From assembly GCA_963754305.1 (NCBI GenBank), contig CAVWFR010000051.1, positions 284,342-348,341 on the forward strand: a DNA stretch of 64,000 bases. The letters run 5' to 3'. A program made the translations under genes and the position numbers. Position 1 is the stretch's first letter. Every line of letters begins with the position of its first letter. This DNA comes from DATEDA01 sp963754305. GTDB taxonomy: Bacteria; Pseudomonadota; Gammaproteobacteria; Burkholderiales; SG8-39. The notes beneath the pieces were generated by a model that did not search any database, had not been told where the DNA came from, and was given only the letters and a program-made list of their open reading frames with translations. Below, in pieces: positions 16,626 through 24,785 of this stretch.

Positions 16626-17315
16626 CTAGCGCAGCGAGCTGAAGACCTTCTTTGCGACGCTCGTCGCCGCGCCCATCGGGTCCTTCCGGATCGAGCGCTC
16701 CTGCTCCGCGATGATGATGAAGAGCCCGTCGAGCGCCTTACGGGTCACGTAGACGTCGAGGTTCGAGTCGTCCTTGCTGATCAGGCCGTATTGCGCGGCC
16801 TGCCCGGCGAGACTGTTGTACTGCTGCGCGAGCTGGACTTTCTCCGTCGACTGTTTGACGATCGGCAGGAAACGCTGCGTCAGCGCTTCGTTCGTCGTGC
16901 GCTTGAAGTATTGCGTGGCCGCATCGTCGGGTCCGGTGAGGATGCCTTTCGCGTCGGAGACCGACATGCTCTTCACCGAGCTGACGAGGAGCGGCGTCGC
17001 CTCCTTCACCGCCATCTCCGCGGCGCGGTTCATGCTGGTGACCAGCTCGTCCGCCTGCCGCCCCATGCCGATCATTCGCATCCCGCTCTCCACGCGCTTG
17101 ATCGAGTCGGGCAGCGGGATCTTGACCTTGCTGTTGCCGAGGAAGCCGTCAGGGGCGGACAGCTGCGACACTGCCTTGCCTGACCCCTGGACGAGCGCGT
17201 CCTTCAGCCCCTGCACCGCGTCCTGGTTGCTGATGCTCGCCAGGCTCTGCGCGGCGGCGTCGCTGCAGATGACAAGCCCGGCGAGAACGCCGAGAATCGC
17301 GGCTTTCGAGTGCAT
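16626..17315 (-). CDS. DUF4197 domain-containing exported protein
   Basis: A 229-aa protein with a signal peptide (MHSKAAILGVLAGLVICSDAAAQ). A helical DUF4197 body follows (SLASISNQDAVQGLKDALVQG, ADELVTSMNRAAEMAV, LDGLFIIIAEQERSIR). The start at 17315 is chosen because it begins the signal peptide; an ATG ten codons earlier would overlap the divergent thioredoxin gene's leader. No catalytic residues are recognisable; the function of the family is unknown. Confidence 0.8.
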   Translation of the reverse strand: MHSKAAILGVLAGLVICSDAAAQSLASISNQDAVQGLKDALVQGSGKAVSQLSAPDGFLGNSKVKIPLPDSIKRVESGMRMIGMGRQADELVTSMNRAAEMAVKEATPLLVSSVKSMSVSDAKGILTGPDDAATQYFKRTTNEALTQRFLPIVKQSTEKVQLAQQYNSLAGQAAQYGLISKDDSNLDVYVTRKALDGLFIIIAEQERSIRKDPMGAATSVAKKVFSSLR

Positions 17316-17332
17316 CGGTCCCACCCCCGGGA

Positions 17333-17857
17333 ATGACAACGGCAAGTCGCGTCATTATCGCCGCAGTTGCCGCCGCCGCGGTAGGCCTCGCGGCCTTTCT
17401 CGCGCTCGGTCGCGCGGCGCCCGCGCCGGCACGCGTGCTTGCACCCGACGTGAGCTTCAGTACGCTGCAGGGCGAGCGGTTCTCCACCGCGGCCCTGCGC
17501 GGAAGGGTCGTCCTGGTCAATTTCTGGGCGACCTCCTGCGTCACCTGCGTGCGGGAGATGCCGAAGCTCGTCGAGACTTATCGCAAGCACCGCGACCGGG
17601 GCTTCGAAACCGTCGCGGTCGCGATGCGCTACGACCCGCCGAACTACGTGATCCACTATGCGGAGACGAACGCGCTGCCGTTCAAGGTCGCGCTCGACCC
17701 CGTGGGCGATATCGCGCGGCAGTTCGGCGACGTGCGGCTGACGCCGACGACTTTCGTGATCGATCGGCGCGGCATGATCGTGAAGCGTTACGTCGGCGAG
17801 CCCGACTTCGCGGAGCTGGACGCGCTGATCGAGGCGAAGCTCGCCGAGGACGGGTGA
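17333..17857 (+). CDS. TlpA/ResA-type membrane-anchored thioredoxin
   Basis: A 174-aa periplasmic thiol-disulfide oxidoreductase. The N-terminal hydrophobic anchor or signal spans residues 5-26. A TlpA-like fold follows, with the redox site WATSCVTC (Cys69 and Cys72) and the cis-proline loop LTPTTFVID. Such proteins reduce periplasmic disulfides, often for cytochrome c maturation or copper insertion. The active-site spacer VT is less usual than the EP or PP of the best-known members. It is divergent from the DUF4197 gene with only 17 bp between starts. A convergent paralogue without cysteines lies at 17957-18502. Confidence 0.88.
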   Translation: MTTASRVIIAAVAAAAVGLAAFLALGRAAPAPARVLAPDVSFSTLQGERFSTAALRGRVVLVNFWATSCVTCVREMPKLVETYRKHRDRGFETVAVAMRYDPPNYVIHYAETNALPFKVALDPVGDIARQFGDVRLTPTTFVIDRRGMIVKRYVGEPDFAELDALIEAKLAEDG

Positions 17858-17891
17858 GCTAGGGCGGAAGCCGGACGGCGGGAGCACTGCC

Positions 17892-17935
17892 GGGGCTTCG
17901 CCCCCAACAGACTGGATCCCGACTTGCGTCGGGAT
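17892..17935. repeat. intergenic hairpin pair, including a CCCGGCTTGC-family repeat copy
   Basis: GGGGC-TTC-GCCCC (17892-17904) and ATCCCGAC-TTGC-GTCGGGAT (17916-17935, perfect 8-bp stem) sit between two convergent thioredoxin-fold genes. The second element, preceded by CTGG, is a variant of the palindrome also seen at 53717-53745 and in degenerate form near 49303-49370. It may act as a bidirectional terminator as well as being a dispersed repeat. Confidence 0.6.
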
Positions 17936-17956
17936 GGCGGTGCGCTTACGCGGCCG

Positions 17957-18502
17957 TCACTTCTTCGCGACGCGCGCGGCCGGCGCCTCCTCGGCGAGCA
18001 GGGGTCGCAAGAGCGCTTCGAGCTTCTCCGGGCCGACCGTGCCCGCGATACGGTGCCGCAGTATCCCGTGGCGGTCGACGATGTAGAACATCGGCGTCGT
18101 GCTGACGCGCCCGTAGTGCGCGAAGAAGGCGTCGCTCCGCATCGCCACCGGGAACGAATAACCGCGTTTGCCCCAGAACTCGCGCACCTCGGCCGAGTTC
18201 TCGTCGATCGCGAGCGCGACGATCTCCAGGCCCTTTTCGCGGTAGTCGCGGTACACCCGCTGGACCTCTGGCAGCTCCATGCGCGCGGCGGGGCTCCAGG
18301 TCGCCCAGATCACGTTTACAACCACCCTCCCGCGCAGCTCCTTCGCCTTGAGCAGCTTGCCGTTCAGGAGTCGCACGTCGAGCTCCGGCGCCTGGCGGTC
18401 GATCTGCGCGAGCTCGGTCGCCGGGGAGGACGCCGCGCAGAGCGCGGCAAATACCGCGACCGCGAACTGCACCGCGCCGCGGGACGTGGAAGCAGACGCC
18501 AT
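17957..18502 (-). CDS. TlpA-like thioredoxin-fold protein lacking both active-site cysteines
   Basis: A 181-aa exported protein with a signal peptide (VQFAVAVFAALCAASSPATE). A TlpA/AhpC-like fold follows: RGRVVVNVIWATW at residues 57-69, then SPAA where the redox CxxC should be. Ser70 and Ala73 therefore replace the two cysteines, while the cis-Pro loop TTPMFYIVD is kept. It cannot perform thiol-disulfide exchange at that site and may be a scaffold or ligand-binding relative. It lies 35 bp downstream of lipA on the same strand and is convergent with the CVTC-containing thioredoxin at 17333-17857. Confidence 0.8.
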   Translation of the reverse strand: MASASTSRGAVQFAVAVFAALCAASSPATELAQIDRQAPELDVRLLNGKLLKAKELRGRVVVNVIWATWSPAARMELPEVQRVYRDYREKGLEIVALAIDENSAEVREFWGKRGYSFPVAMRSDAFFAHYGRVSTTPMFYIVDRHGILRHRIAGTVGPEKLEALLRPLLAEEAPAARVAKK

Positions 18503-18537
18503 CTTCCGGATCTCCTCCGTGGCCTCGCCGGCTGCCG

Positions 18538-19494
18538 CTACACCACGCCCGCCCGATGCGCCTGCTGGTCGGCGTGGTAGCTCGAACGAACCATCGGCCC
18601 GACCGCGGCGTGGCTGAAGCCGAGCGAGCGCGCCTCACGCTCGAACATCGCGAACGTCTCCAGCGGCGGATAGCGCAGGACCGGCAGGTGACTCGATGAC
18701 GGCGCGAGATACTGGCCGATCGTCAGCATGTCCACGGCGTGGGCGCGCAGGTCGCGCATTACTTGCACGATCTCGTCGTCGGTCTCGCCGAGGCCGACCA
18801 TCAGCCCCGACTTGGTCGGCACCGACGGATGCTGCACCTTGAACGCCTGGAGGAGCCGCAGCGAGTGCGCGTAGTCGGCACCCGGACGCGCCAGCTTGTA
18901 GAGTCGTGGAACGGTTTCGAGGTTGTGGTTCATCACGTCCGGGAGCGCAGGCGCGAGCGCAGCGAGCGCCGGATCCAGCCGCCCGCGAAAATCGGGCACC
19001 AACACTTCGATCCGCGTTTGCGGCGAATGTTCCCGGACCGCGCGGATGCAGGCGGCGAAATGTCCCGCGCCTCCGTCGCGAAGATCGTCTCGGTCCACGC
19101 TGGTGATCACGACGTAGCCGAGCCGGAGCCGGGCGACGGCCTGCGCGAGGTGCAGCGGCTCGTCCGGATCGGCCGGCTTCGGCCGGCCGTGCGCGACGTC
19201 GCAGAACGGACAGCGGCGCGTGCACAGGTCGCCGAGGATCATGAATGTTGCGGTGCCCTTGCCGAAGCACTCGCCGATGTTGGGGCAGGCGGCCTCTTCG
19301 CAGACCGTGTGGAGCCGCGCTTCGCGCAGGATCTGCTTGATCTCGTGGAACCGGCTACCGGGACCAGGTGCTTTGACGCGGATCCACGCGGGCTTCGGGA
19401 GCCGCTCCGCCGGCACGATCGGGATCGGATTGCGCGCGGTCTTTGCCGCGCCGCGCTGCTTGGCGACGGGGTGCTGATCGGTGTGCGAGGACAT
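18538..19494 (-). CDS. lipA: lipoyl synthase
   Basis: A 318-aa radical-SAM enzyme that inserts two sulfurs into octanoyl-protein to form lipoate. Both 4Fe-4S clusters are complete: the auxiliary cluster cysteines at 65, 70 and 76 (CEEAACPNIGEC) and the radical-SAM CxxxCxxC at 91, 95 and 98 (CTRRCPFC). The C-terminal RSSYHAD contains the conserved serine ligand region. Length is normal. It follows lipB by 52 bp on the same strand. lipB-lipA pairs are standard, so both steps of lipoate assembly are encoded here. Confidence 0.97.
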   Translation of the reverse strand: MSSHTDQHPVAKQRGAAKTARNPIPIVPAERLPKPAWIRVKAPGPGSRFHEIKQILREARLHTVCEEAACPNIGECFGKGTATFMILGDLCTRRCPFCDVAHGRPKPADPDEPLHLAQAVARLRLGYVVITSVDRDDLRDGGAGHFAACIRAVREHSPQTRIEVLVPDFRGRLDPALAALAPALPDVMNHNLETVPRLYKLARPGADYAHSLRLLQAFKVQHPSVPTKSGLMVGLGETDDEIVQVMRDLRAHAVDMLTIGQYLAPSSSHLPVLRYPPLETFAMFEREARSLGFSHAAVGPMVRSSYHADQQAHRAGVV

Positions 19495-19546
19495 AGGTGG
19501 CGGGGACTCGATGGCGGAACGCGATGGGGCAATCGCTGGCTGCGGA

Positions 19547-20254
19547 TTATGCCTCGGGATGCAGCAGCGTCTGCAACCGCACCGCGAGCGAGTCGGCGAC
19601 GGTTCCGACCGGCTCGCGGACGCCCAGATCGGCGAGCTGGGTCACCTCGAGCCCCGCGTAGCCGCACGGGTTGATGTCGCGGAACGGCGCGAGGTCCATA
19701 TCGACGTTGAGGGCGAGGCCATGGTAGCTCCGACCGTTGCGCACGCGCAGGCCAAGCGCCGCGATCTTGGCTCCCGCGACGTACACCCCCGGCGCGCCGT
19801 CGCGGCGCGCAGCGTCGATGCCGTACGCCGCGAGCACGTCGATCGCCGCCCGCTCGAGCGAGCGTACGAGCTGCCTGACCGCGAGCCCGCGGCGCCGCAG
19901 GTCGAGCAGCGCGTAGGCAACGAGCTGCCCCGGGCCGTGGTAGGTGATCTGGCCGCCGCGGTCCACGCGCTCTACGGGGATCGTCGTCGCCCGCAGGAGA
20001 TGCTCGTCCTTGCCCGCCTGCCCCAGCGTGTAGACGGGCTCGTGCTCGAGGAGCCATAGCTCGTCGTCGGTCGCCGCGGTCCGCGCGGCAGTGAGCCGGC
20101 GCATTTCGTCGTAGGCAACCCGATAGGGCGTGAGCCCGAGGCGCCTCACCACCAATCCGGAGGCACGCGGCGAGCGAGAAGCGGCGTGGGGAGGATCGAA
20201 GGCGGTACCCACCGCCGCACCCTCTGGCCGGTGCCCACTTCCCGCGTGCTGCAT
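19547..20254 (-). CDS. lipB: octanoyl-[acyl-carrier-protein]:protein N-octanoyltransferase
   Basis: A 235-aa LipB transferring octanoate from ACP to lipoyl domains. Signatures: RGGQITYHGPGQLVAY, AGAKIAALGLRVR with the catalytic Lys, and DINPCGYAGLEVTQL with the acyl-accepting Cys. The ATG at 20254 is chosen because it overlaps the DUF493 stop (TGATG). This gives a ~35-residue N-terminal extension before the conserved domain, so a later start is possible. It is part of the dacA-dat-DUF493-lipB-lipA chain. Confidence 0.93.
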   Translation of the reverse strand: MQHAGSGHRPEGAAVGTAFDPPHAASRSPRASGLVVRRLGLTPYRVAYDEMRRLTAARTAATDDELWLLEHEPVYTLGQAGKDEHLLRATTIPVERVDRGGQITYHGPGQLVAYALLDLRRRGLAVRQLVRSLERAAIDVLAAYGIDAARRDGAPGVYVAGAKIAALGLRVRNGRSYHGLALNVDMDLAPFRDINPCGYAGLEVTQLADLGVREPVGTVADSLAVRLQTLLHPEA

Positions 20255-20526
20255 CACAGCACCATCGTGACCATCGGGTGATCGCACAGCTCGCGATAGA
20301 GCCCGTCGAGCTGCTCGCGCGAGGTGGCGCGGATCGTCAGCGTCAACGACAGATACGTCGCCTCGCGGCTCGCGCGCATCTCCAGCGTCGCCGCGTCGAA
20401 GTCCGGCGCGTGGCGCTTCACGACTTCGACGATCGTCTGCGCGAAGGCCGACTGCCGCTTGCCGAGGACTTTGATCGGGAAGTCGCAGGGAAACGCGAGC
20501 AGCGACCGAGTCTCGGTCTCAGGCAT
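20254..20526 (-). CDS. ybeD: DUF493/YbeD-family protein (90 aa)
   Basis: Small soluble ferredoxin-like-fold protein: LLAFPCDFPIKVLGKR at the N-terminus, YLSLTLTIRATSREQLDGLYRELCDHPMV at the C-terminus. The YbeD/DUF493 family is typically encoded between dacA and lipB, exactly as here. Its biochemical role is not established. The ATG at 20526 overlaps the upstream aminotransferase stop by 8 bp, and the stop overlaps lipB by 1 bp. Confidence 0.88.
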   Translation of the reverse strand: MPETETRSLLAFPCDFPIKVLGKRQSAFAQTIVEVVKRHAPDFDAATLEMRASREATYLSLTLTIRATSREQLDGLYRELCDHPMVTMVL

Positions 20527-21385
20527 GCGCCGCAGCCCGTGATCGCGCCTTGTAGTCCTGAAAGAGCCGGTGCATGCGGGTGTACACGGGGCCGGGTTTG
20601 CCGCCGCCGACCGGGCGGCCGTCGATGCGCGTGATCGGCAGCACCTCGCGCGACGATGAGGAGAGCCAGACCTCGTCGGCATCGAGCAGCTCGGCCGCCG
20701 CGATCGGCCGCACATCGACCGGCAGGCCGTTCGCGCGCGCGAGCTCGAGCACGAGATCGTAGGTGATCCCGGGCAGGATCAGGTGGTCCTTCGGCGGGTT
20801 TACGATCGTGCCGTTCTTGACCAGGAAGACGTTGCAGGTCGAGGCCTCGGTGAGGTTGCCGTCGCGCACGAGCAGGGTCTCGACCGCGCCGGCGTCCTCG
20901 GCCTCCTGCTTGAGGAGGCAGTTGGCAAGCAGCGATACCGACTTGATGTCGCAGCGTTGCCACCGGAAATCCTCGCGCGTCACTACCGCAACGCCTTGCT
21001 CGCGCTGCTCCGGGGTCGGCGTCTTCAGCGGGTTGGCCATGACGAACACGGTGGGGGTAACCGGAGCCTTGGGGAACTCCTGCGTGCGCGGCGCGGCGCC
21101 GCGCGTCACCTGGAGATAGACTGCCTGATCATCCCAGGGGTTCCGGGCGACGACCGTCTCGAGCAGCTTCGTCCAGCCCGCCGCGTCATGCGGATTCGCG
21201 ATGCGAACCTCGCGGAGGCTGTATGCGAGCCGCGCGAGATGCTCCGGCAACCGGAAGAGCGCGCGCGCGTAGGCCGGAATCACCTCGTACACGCCGTCCC
21301 CGAAAATGAAGCCGCGGTCGAGGACCGGGATCTTCGCGTCCGCGAGCGGCATGAGCTCGCCGTTCAGGTGGCAGATCTGCTGCAT
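20519..21385 (-). CDS. dat: D-amino-acid (D-alanine) transaminase, class IV PLP fold
   Basis: A 288-aa fold-type IV aminotransferase. The N-terminus matches the family (LMPLADAKIPVLDRGFIFGDGVYEV). The PLP lysine is in CDIKSVSLLANCL (Lys148), YLQVTRG is the carboxylate-binding region, and EASTCNVFLV the phosphate loop. Linkage to dacA and ybeD fits a D-amino-acid role in wall metabolism. Branched-chain specificity cannot be excluded from sequence alone. The ATG at 21385 has a strong RBS (complement of cctcctta, 21392-21399) and lies 11 bp after dacA. Confidence 0.85.
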   Translation of the reverse strand: MQQICHLNGELMPLADAKIPVLDRGFIFGDGVYEVIPAYARALFRLPEHLARLAYSLREVRIANPHDAAGWTKLLETVVARNPWDDQAVYLQVTRGAAPRTQEFPKAPVTPTVFVMANPLKTPTPEQREQGVAVVTREDFRWQRCDIKSVSLLANCLLKQEAEDAGAVETLLVRDGNLTEASTCNVFLVKNGTIVNPPKDHLILPGITYDLVLELARANGLPVDVRPIAAAELLDADEVWLSSSSREVLPITRIDGRPVGGGKPGPVYTRMHRLFQDYKARSRAAAHA

Positions 21386-21396
21386 CGCTCGCCTCC

Positions 21397-22524
21397 TTAC
21401 TGGTTCTTGAACCAAAGCCGCATGCTGTCCCACGTCCGTCCGACCAGCCCCGCGACCGGTACGCTCTCCAGCGCCACTACCGGATACTCGGCGAGCTGCT
21501 TCCCGTCGAGGACGATACGCACGACGCCCACCTTCTGCCCGGCGCTCACCGGCGCGACGAGCGGCTGTACGCTCACGAAGTCGGCCTTCAGCTTCTGTGC
21601 CTCGCCGCGCGGCAGGACGAGGTCCAGGTCGCGGTCCAGGCCCGCCTTGAGTGAATCGTGCGTCCCCTTCCAGACGCGCAGCGCGCCCAGCTCCTGCCCC
21701 TTCTCGTAGAGTCGCACGCTCTCGAAGAACTGGAAGCCGTAGTTCAGGAGCTTCTGGCTCTCCTGCGCGCGCGCGCTGTCGGAGTTGGTCCCGAGCACGA
21801 CCGACACGAGCCGTCGCGAGTCCCGCTTCGCCGACGCGATCAGGCAGTAGCCGGCGGTTTCGGTATACCCGGTCTTCACGCCGTCGACGTGCGGATCGAG
21901 CCACAGCAGCCGGTTGCGGTTCTGCTGGGTGATGTTGCCGTAGCGGTATTCCCGCGTCGCGTAAAGCGTGTAGTACTCGGGAAAGTCGCGGATCAGCGCC
22001 GCGGCGAGCACCGCGAGATCGCGCGCGGTCGAATAGTGTTTCGGATCGGGCCAGCCGCTCGCGTTGGTGAACTGCGTGTCCTTGAGCCCGAGGCGCTGCG
22101 CCTCGCCGTTCATCAGCGTCGCGAACGCATCTTCGGAGCCGCCGACCAGCTCGGCGAGCGCGACCGTGGCATCGTTCCCCGATTGCACGATCATCCCCCG
22201 CAACAGCTCGTCGACCGTTACCGGCTTCCGCGGTTCGATGAACATGCGCGCGCCGCCGGACTTCCACGCGCGCTTGGAGACGGTCACACTCTGCTCGGGG
22301 GAGATCGCCTTCTTCCGCAGCGCGTCGAACGCCAGATACGCTGTCATCAGCTTCGTCAGCGAAGCGGGCTCGACGCGCTCGCTCGCGTTGTGCGAGGCGA
22401 GCGTCTGACCGCTCGCATAGTCGACGAGGAGCCAGGCGCGTGCGGCGACCTGCGGCGGCGGGGGCGCATCGGCGGCGGCCAGAAGCGGCAGGGCGAGGAC
22501 GAGCGCGAGGAGCTGACGGAGCAT
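21397..22524 (-). CDS. dacA: D-alanyl-D-alanine carboxypeptidase (PBP5/6 type)
   Basis: A 375-aa low-molecular-weight penicillin-binding protein that trims pentapeptide stems in the periplasm. It has a signal peptide (MLRQLLALVLALPLLAAADA). The serine peptidase motifs are SLTK (Ser55, Lys58), SGN in IVQSGNDATVALAEL, and KTG in VDGVKTGYTETAG. A C-terminal beta-rich domain ends in a hydrophobic/amphipathic tail (GRTWDSMRLWFKNQ), the usual membrane anchor. Its promoter is probably the extended -10 at 22577-22585. It heads the operon dacA-dat-ybeD-lipB-lipA. Confidence 0.95.
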   Translation of the reverse strand: MLRQLLALVLALPLLAAADAPPPPQVAARAWLLVDYASGQTLASHNASERVEPASLTKLMTAYLAFDALRKKAISPEQSVTVSKRAWKSGGARMFIEPRKPVTVDELLRGMIVQSGNDATVALAELVGGSEDAFATLMNGEAQRLGLKDTQFTNASGWPDPKHYSTARDLAVLAAALIRDFPEYYTLYATREYRYGNITQQNRNRLLWLDPHVDGVKTGYTETAGYCLIASAKRDSRRLVSVVLGTNSDSARAQESQKLLNYGFQFFESVRLYEKGQELGALRVWKGTHDSLKAGLDRDLDLVLPRGEAQKLKADFVSVQPLVAPVSAGQKVGVVRIVLDGKQLAEYPVVALESVPVAGLVGRTWDSMRLWFKNQ

Positions 22525-22576
22525 CGAGAGAAGGTGAGTTGCTGGAGGGAAGTTGCTCGAGGGAATTACGCGATCG

Positions 22577-22585
22577 ATTATAACA
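22577..22585 (-). promoter_or_regulatory. extended -10 promoter for dacA
   Basis: The minus strand reads TGTTATAAT, a perfect -10 hexamer with the TGn extension. It is 53 bp upstream of the dacA ATG, in an otherwise noncoding ~200-bp gap after the rlpA-side operon. No good -35 is seen at 17 bp, which extended -10 promoters tolerate. Confidence 0.55.
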
Positions 22586-22721
22586 AGGCGGTTTCTGGGT
22601 TTACGACACGGGATTGCGCCACGGCTCGCTTCCGCGCCCCCCGGATTGTGGGCGCATTTCACGATCTTTGACATGCGCGGGGTAGTTCCGGGCCAGCACG
22701 ACTGAATCGAGCGGACGCCGC

Positions 22722-23654
22722 TCAGCGCACGACGACATGCGGCTTCACGTCGAGGGAATCCCGCAGCTTCTCCACCATCGCGCTCGCTTCGGCGCGGGTC
22801 GGATACGGTCCGATATGCAGGCGGAAGAGTCCGTCCTTGCGATAGATCTCGATCGGCCGGTCGACGGATGCGAGCTCGAGGGCGAGTCGCGCCCGCATGC
22901 TTTCGGCGTTCTCCCGCGCCGAGAACGCCGCGAGCTGAATGAAGACGCCGCCCGGCTCGGCAGTCACCGCGACCTCGGCGGCCTGCGCATCGCCGGCGGG
23001 CACGGCGGGCGCGACGGCGACCTGCGTCTCTGCGCCCGGCACGATCGCATCGACCTCCACCATCGCGCTGCCCTGCTCGACGTAGCCGAGCTTGTGCGCG
23101 GCGGTGTAGGAGAGATCGATGATCCGGCCGGCCCAGAACGGGCCGCGGTCGTTGATCCGGACGATCACGCTGCGTCCGTTCGCCACGCTGGTCACGCGAG
23201 CGTAGCTTGGAATCGGCAGTGTGGGGTGCGCGGCGGTCATCGCGTACATGTCGTAGGGTTCGCCGCTGGAAGTGCGCTGGCCGTGGAACTTGCGGCCGTA
23301 CCAACTCGCGAGCCCGCGCTGCCGGAACTGGCGCACGCTGCGCTCGGGCACGTAGTCCTTCCCGAAGACGGCATAGGGATTGTTCGCGAAACGGCTCAGC
23401 GCCTCGACCCGCGGCTGCGCATCCGGAATCCGGTCGAGATCGGGCGGCGCGGCGTCGCCGGGCCCGTCGTCGAGGTAGTAGCCGCCGCCGCGGCGCGGCG
23501 GTGCGGGCGTCGGCACGGCGGCCGGCGCCTTGGCCTCGTGATCGACGGGTGGTGTACGCGGCGCGCTCGCGCATCCGGCGATCAAGGCCGAGGCGATCGC
23601 GCCGATCGCGACCGACCCTGGTGCTTCGCGCAGCCTCGGTGTCGAGCCGCTCAC
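22722..23654 (-). CDS. rlpA: RlpA-family septal-ring lipoprotein (double-psi barrel plus SPOR)
   Basis: A 310-aa lipoprotein. The lipobox LIAGC follows a short hydrophobic stretch. The RlpA-like double-psi beta-barrel reads GLASWYGRKFHGQRTSSGE...VIVRINDRGPF..RIIDLSYTAA, with the catalytic-type Asp in NDRGPF. The C-terminal SPOR domain (~230-310: GVFIQLAAFSARENAESMR, FRLHIGPYPTRAEA) binds denuded septal glycan. Relatives are lytic transglycosylases. The start is GTG at 23654, overlapping the rodA stop by 4 bp (GTGA). Its place after rodA is the usual betaproteobacterial order. Confidence 0.93.
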   Translation of the reverse strand: MSGSTPRLREAPGSVAIGAIASALIAGCASAPRTPPVDHEAKAPAAVPTPAPPRRGGGYYLDDGPGDAAPPDLDRIPDAQPRVEALSRFANNPYAVFGKDYVPERSVRQFRQRGLASWYGRKFHGQRTSSGEPYDMYAMTAAHPTLPIPSYARVTSVANGRSVIVRINDRGPFWAGRIIDLSYTAAHKLGYVEQGSAMVEVDAIVPGAETQVAVAPAVPAGDAQAAEVAVTAEPGGVFIQLAAFSARENAESMRARLALELASVDRPIEIYRKDGLFRLHIGPYPTRAEASAMVEKLRDSLDVKPHVVVR

Positions 23655-24784
23655 GACCGGACGAGCTTGCGATGCTTGTGGACGCTCATCAGGATGCCGA
23701 GGCCGAGAAATAGCGTGACCAGCGCGGTTCCGCCGTAGGAGACGAGCGGCAGCGGCACGCCGACCACCGGCAGGATCCCGCTCACCATGCCCATGTTCAC
23801 GAACGCGTAGGTGAAGAACGTGAGTGTGACCGCGCCGGCCAGCAGCCGCGCGAAGAACGTCGTCGCCCCGGCTGCGATCAACAGCCCGCGGGCGATCAGC
23901 GCGAGATAGAGCACGAGCAGCACGAGGTTGCCGACCAGCCCGAACTCCTCCGAGTACACCGCGAAGATGAAGTCGGTAGAGCGCTCGGGCAGGAACTCCA
24001 GATGCGCCTGAGTACCGGCGAGCCAGCCTTTGCCGAACAGGCCCCCTGAGCCCACCGCGATGGTCGACTGGATGATGTGGAAGCCGCGCCCGAGCGGATC
24101 GGTCGTCGGATCGAGCAGCGTGCACACACGCGCCTTCTGGTAAGCCTTCATCCCCGGCCAGACGACGTCGGGCTGGCAGAGCTGTGACTCGAGCAGGATG
24201 AGCGCGACGATGCCGACGACGCCGAGCGCGACGACCGGCACGATCAGCCGCCACGAGAGCCCGGCGAGAAAGATGACGAAGAACCCCGCCGCAGCCACCA
24301 GCAGCGCGGTGCCGAGATCCGGTTGCGCGGCAATCAGCAGCGTGGGTCCGCCGAGGATCGCGGCTGCCGCGACGTAGTCGCGCACCGTCACCACCGCCTC
24401 GCGCTTGTGGAAGTACCACGCGAGCATGAGCGGCATCGCGATCTTCATCATTTCCGAGGGCTGGAACCGTACGACGCCGACGTGCAGCCAGCGGCGCGCC
24501 CCGTTCGCGATCTCGCCGAACAGCGCCACTCCGACGAGAAGCAGAAGACCCACGGCGTAGATCGGCACCGCGAAGCGCATGAGCGTCTGCGGCGGAATCT
24601 GCGCGGCGATCCACATCGCGGCGAACGCGACCGCAATGTTGACGAGCTGGCCGTTCAGACGCCCGGGGCTGTCGTAGGCCGCGCTGTAGAGCGTGAAGAG
24701 TCCCGCGGTGAGGATCAGCACGGCGAGCAGCACGAGCGTGCCGTCGAGGTTGGCGGCGAGCTTGTCCCAAAGCCTGGCGAACAC
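23651..24784 (-). CDS. rodA: RodA, SEDS-family peptidoglycan glycosyltransferase
   Basis: A 377-aa polytopic membrane protein, SEDS polymerase of the elongasome. About ten TM helices are visible. Conserved segments: NGARRWLHVGVVRFQPSEMMKIAMPLMLAWY, AAQPDLGTALLVAAAG, FGKGWLAGTQAHLEFLPERSTDFIFAV and the C-terminal GVPLPLVSYGGTAL. The start is GTG at 24784, 1 bp after the mrdA stop, so it is coupled to its transpeptidase partner. Length is normal. Confidence 0.97.
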   Translation of the reverse strand: MFARLWDKLAANLDGTLVLLAVLILTAGLFTLYSAAYDSPGRLNGQLVNIAVAFAAMWIAAQIPPQTLMRFAVPIYAVGLLLLVGVALFGEIANGARRWLHVGVVRFQPSEMMKIAMPLMLAWYFHKREAVVTVRDYVAAAAILGGPTLLIAAQPDLGTALLVAAAGFFVIFLAGLSWRLIVPVVALGVVGIVALILLESQLCQPDVVWPGMKAYQKARVCTLLDPTTDPLGRGFHIIQSTIAVGSGGLFGKGWLAGTQAHLEFLPERSTDFIFAVYSEEFGLVGNLVLLVLYLALIARGLLIAAGATTFFARLLAGAVTLTFFTYAFVNMGMVSGILPVVGVPLPLVSYGGTALVTLFLGLGILMSVHKHRKLVRS

Positions 24785-24785
24785 G

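Noticed and set aside
19500..20060. Long plus-strand frames across lipA/lipB
   Set aside because: Antisense shadows without motifs; lipA and lipB carry all catalytic residues on the minus strand.
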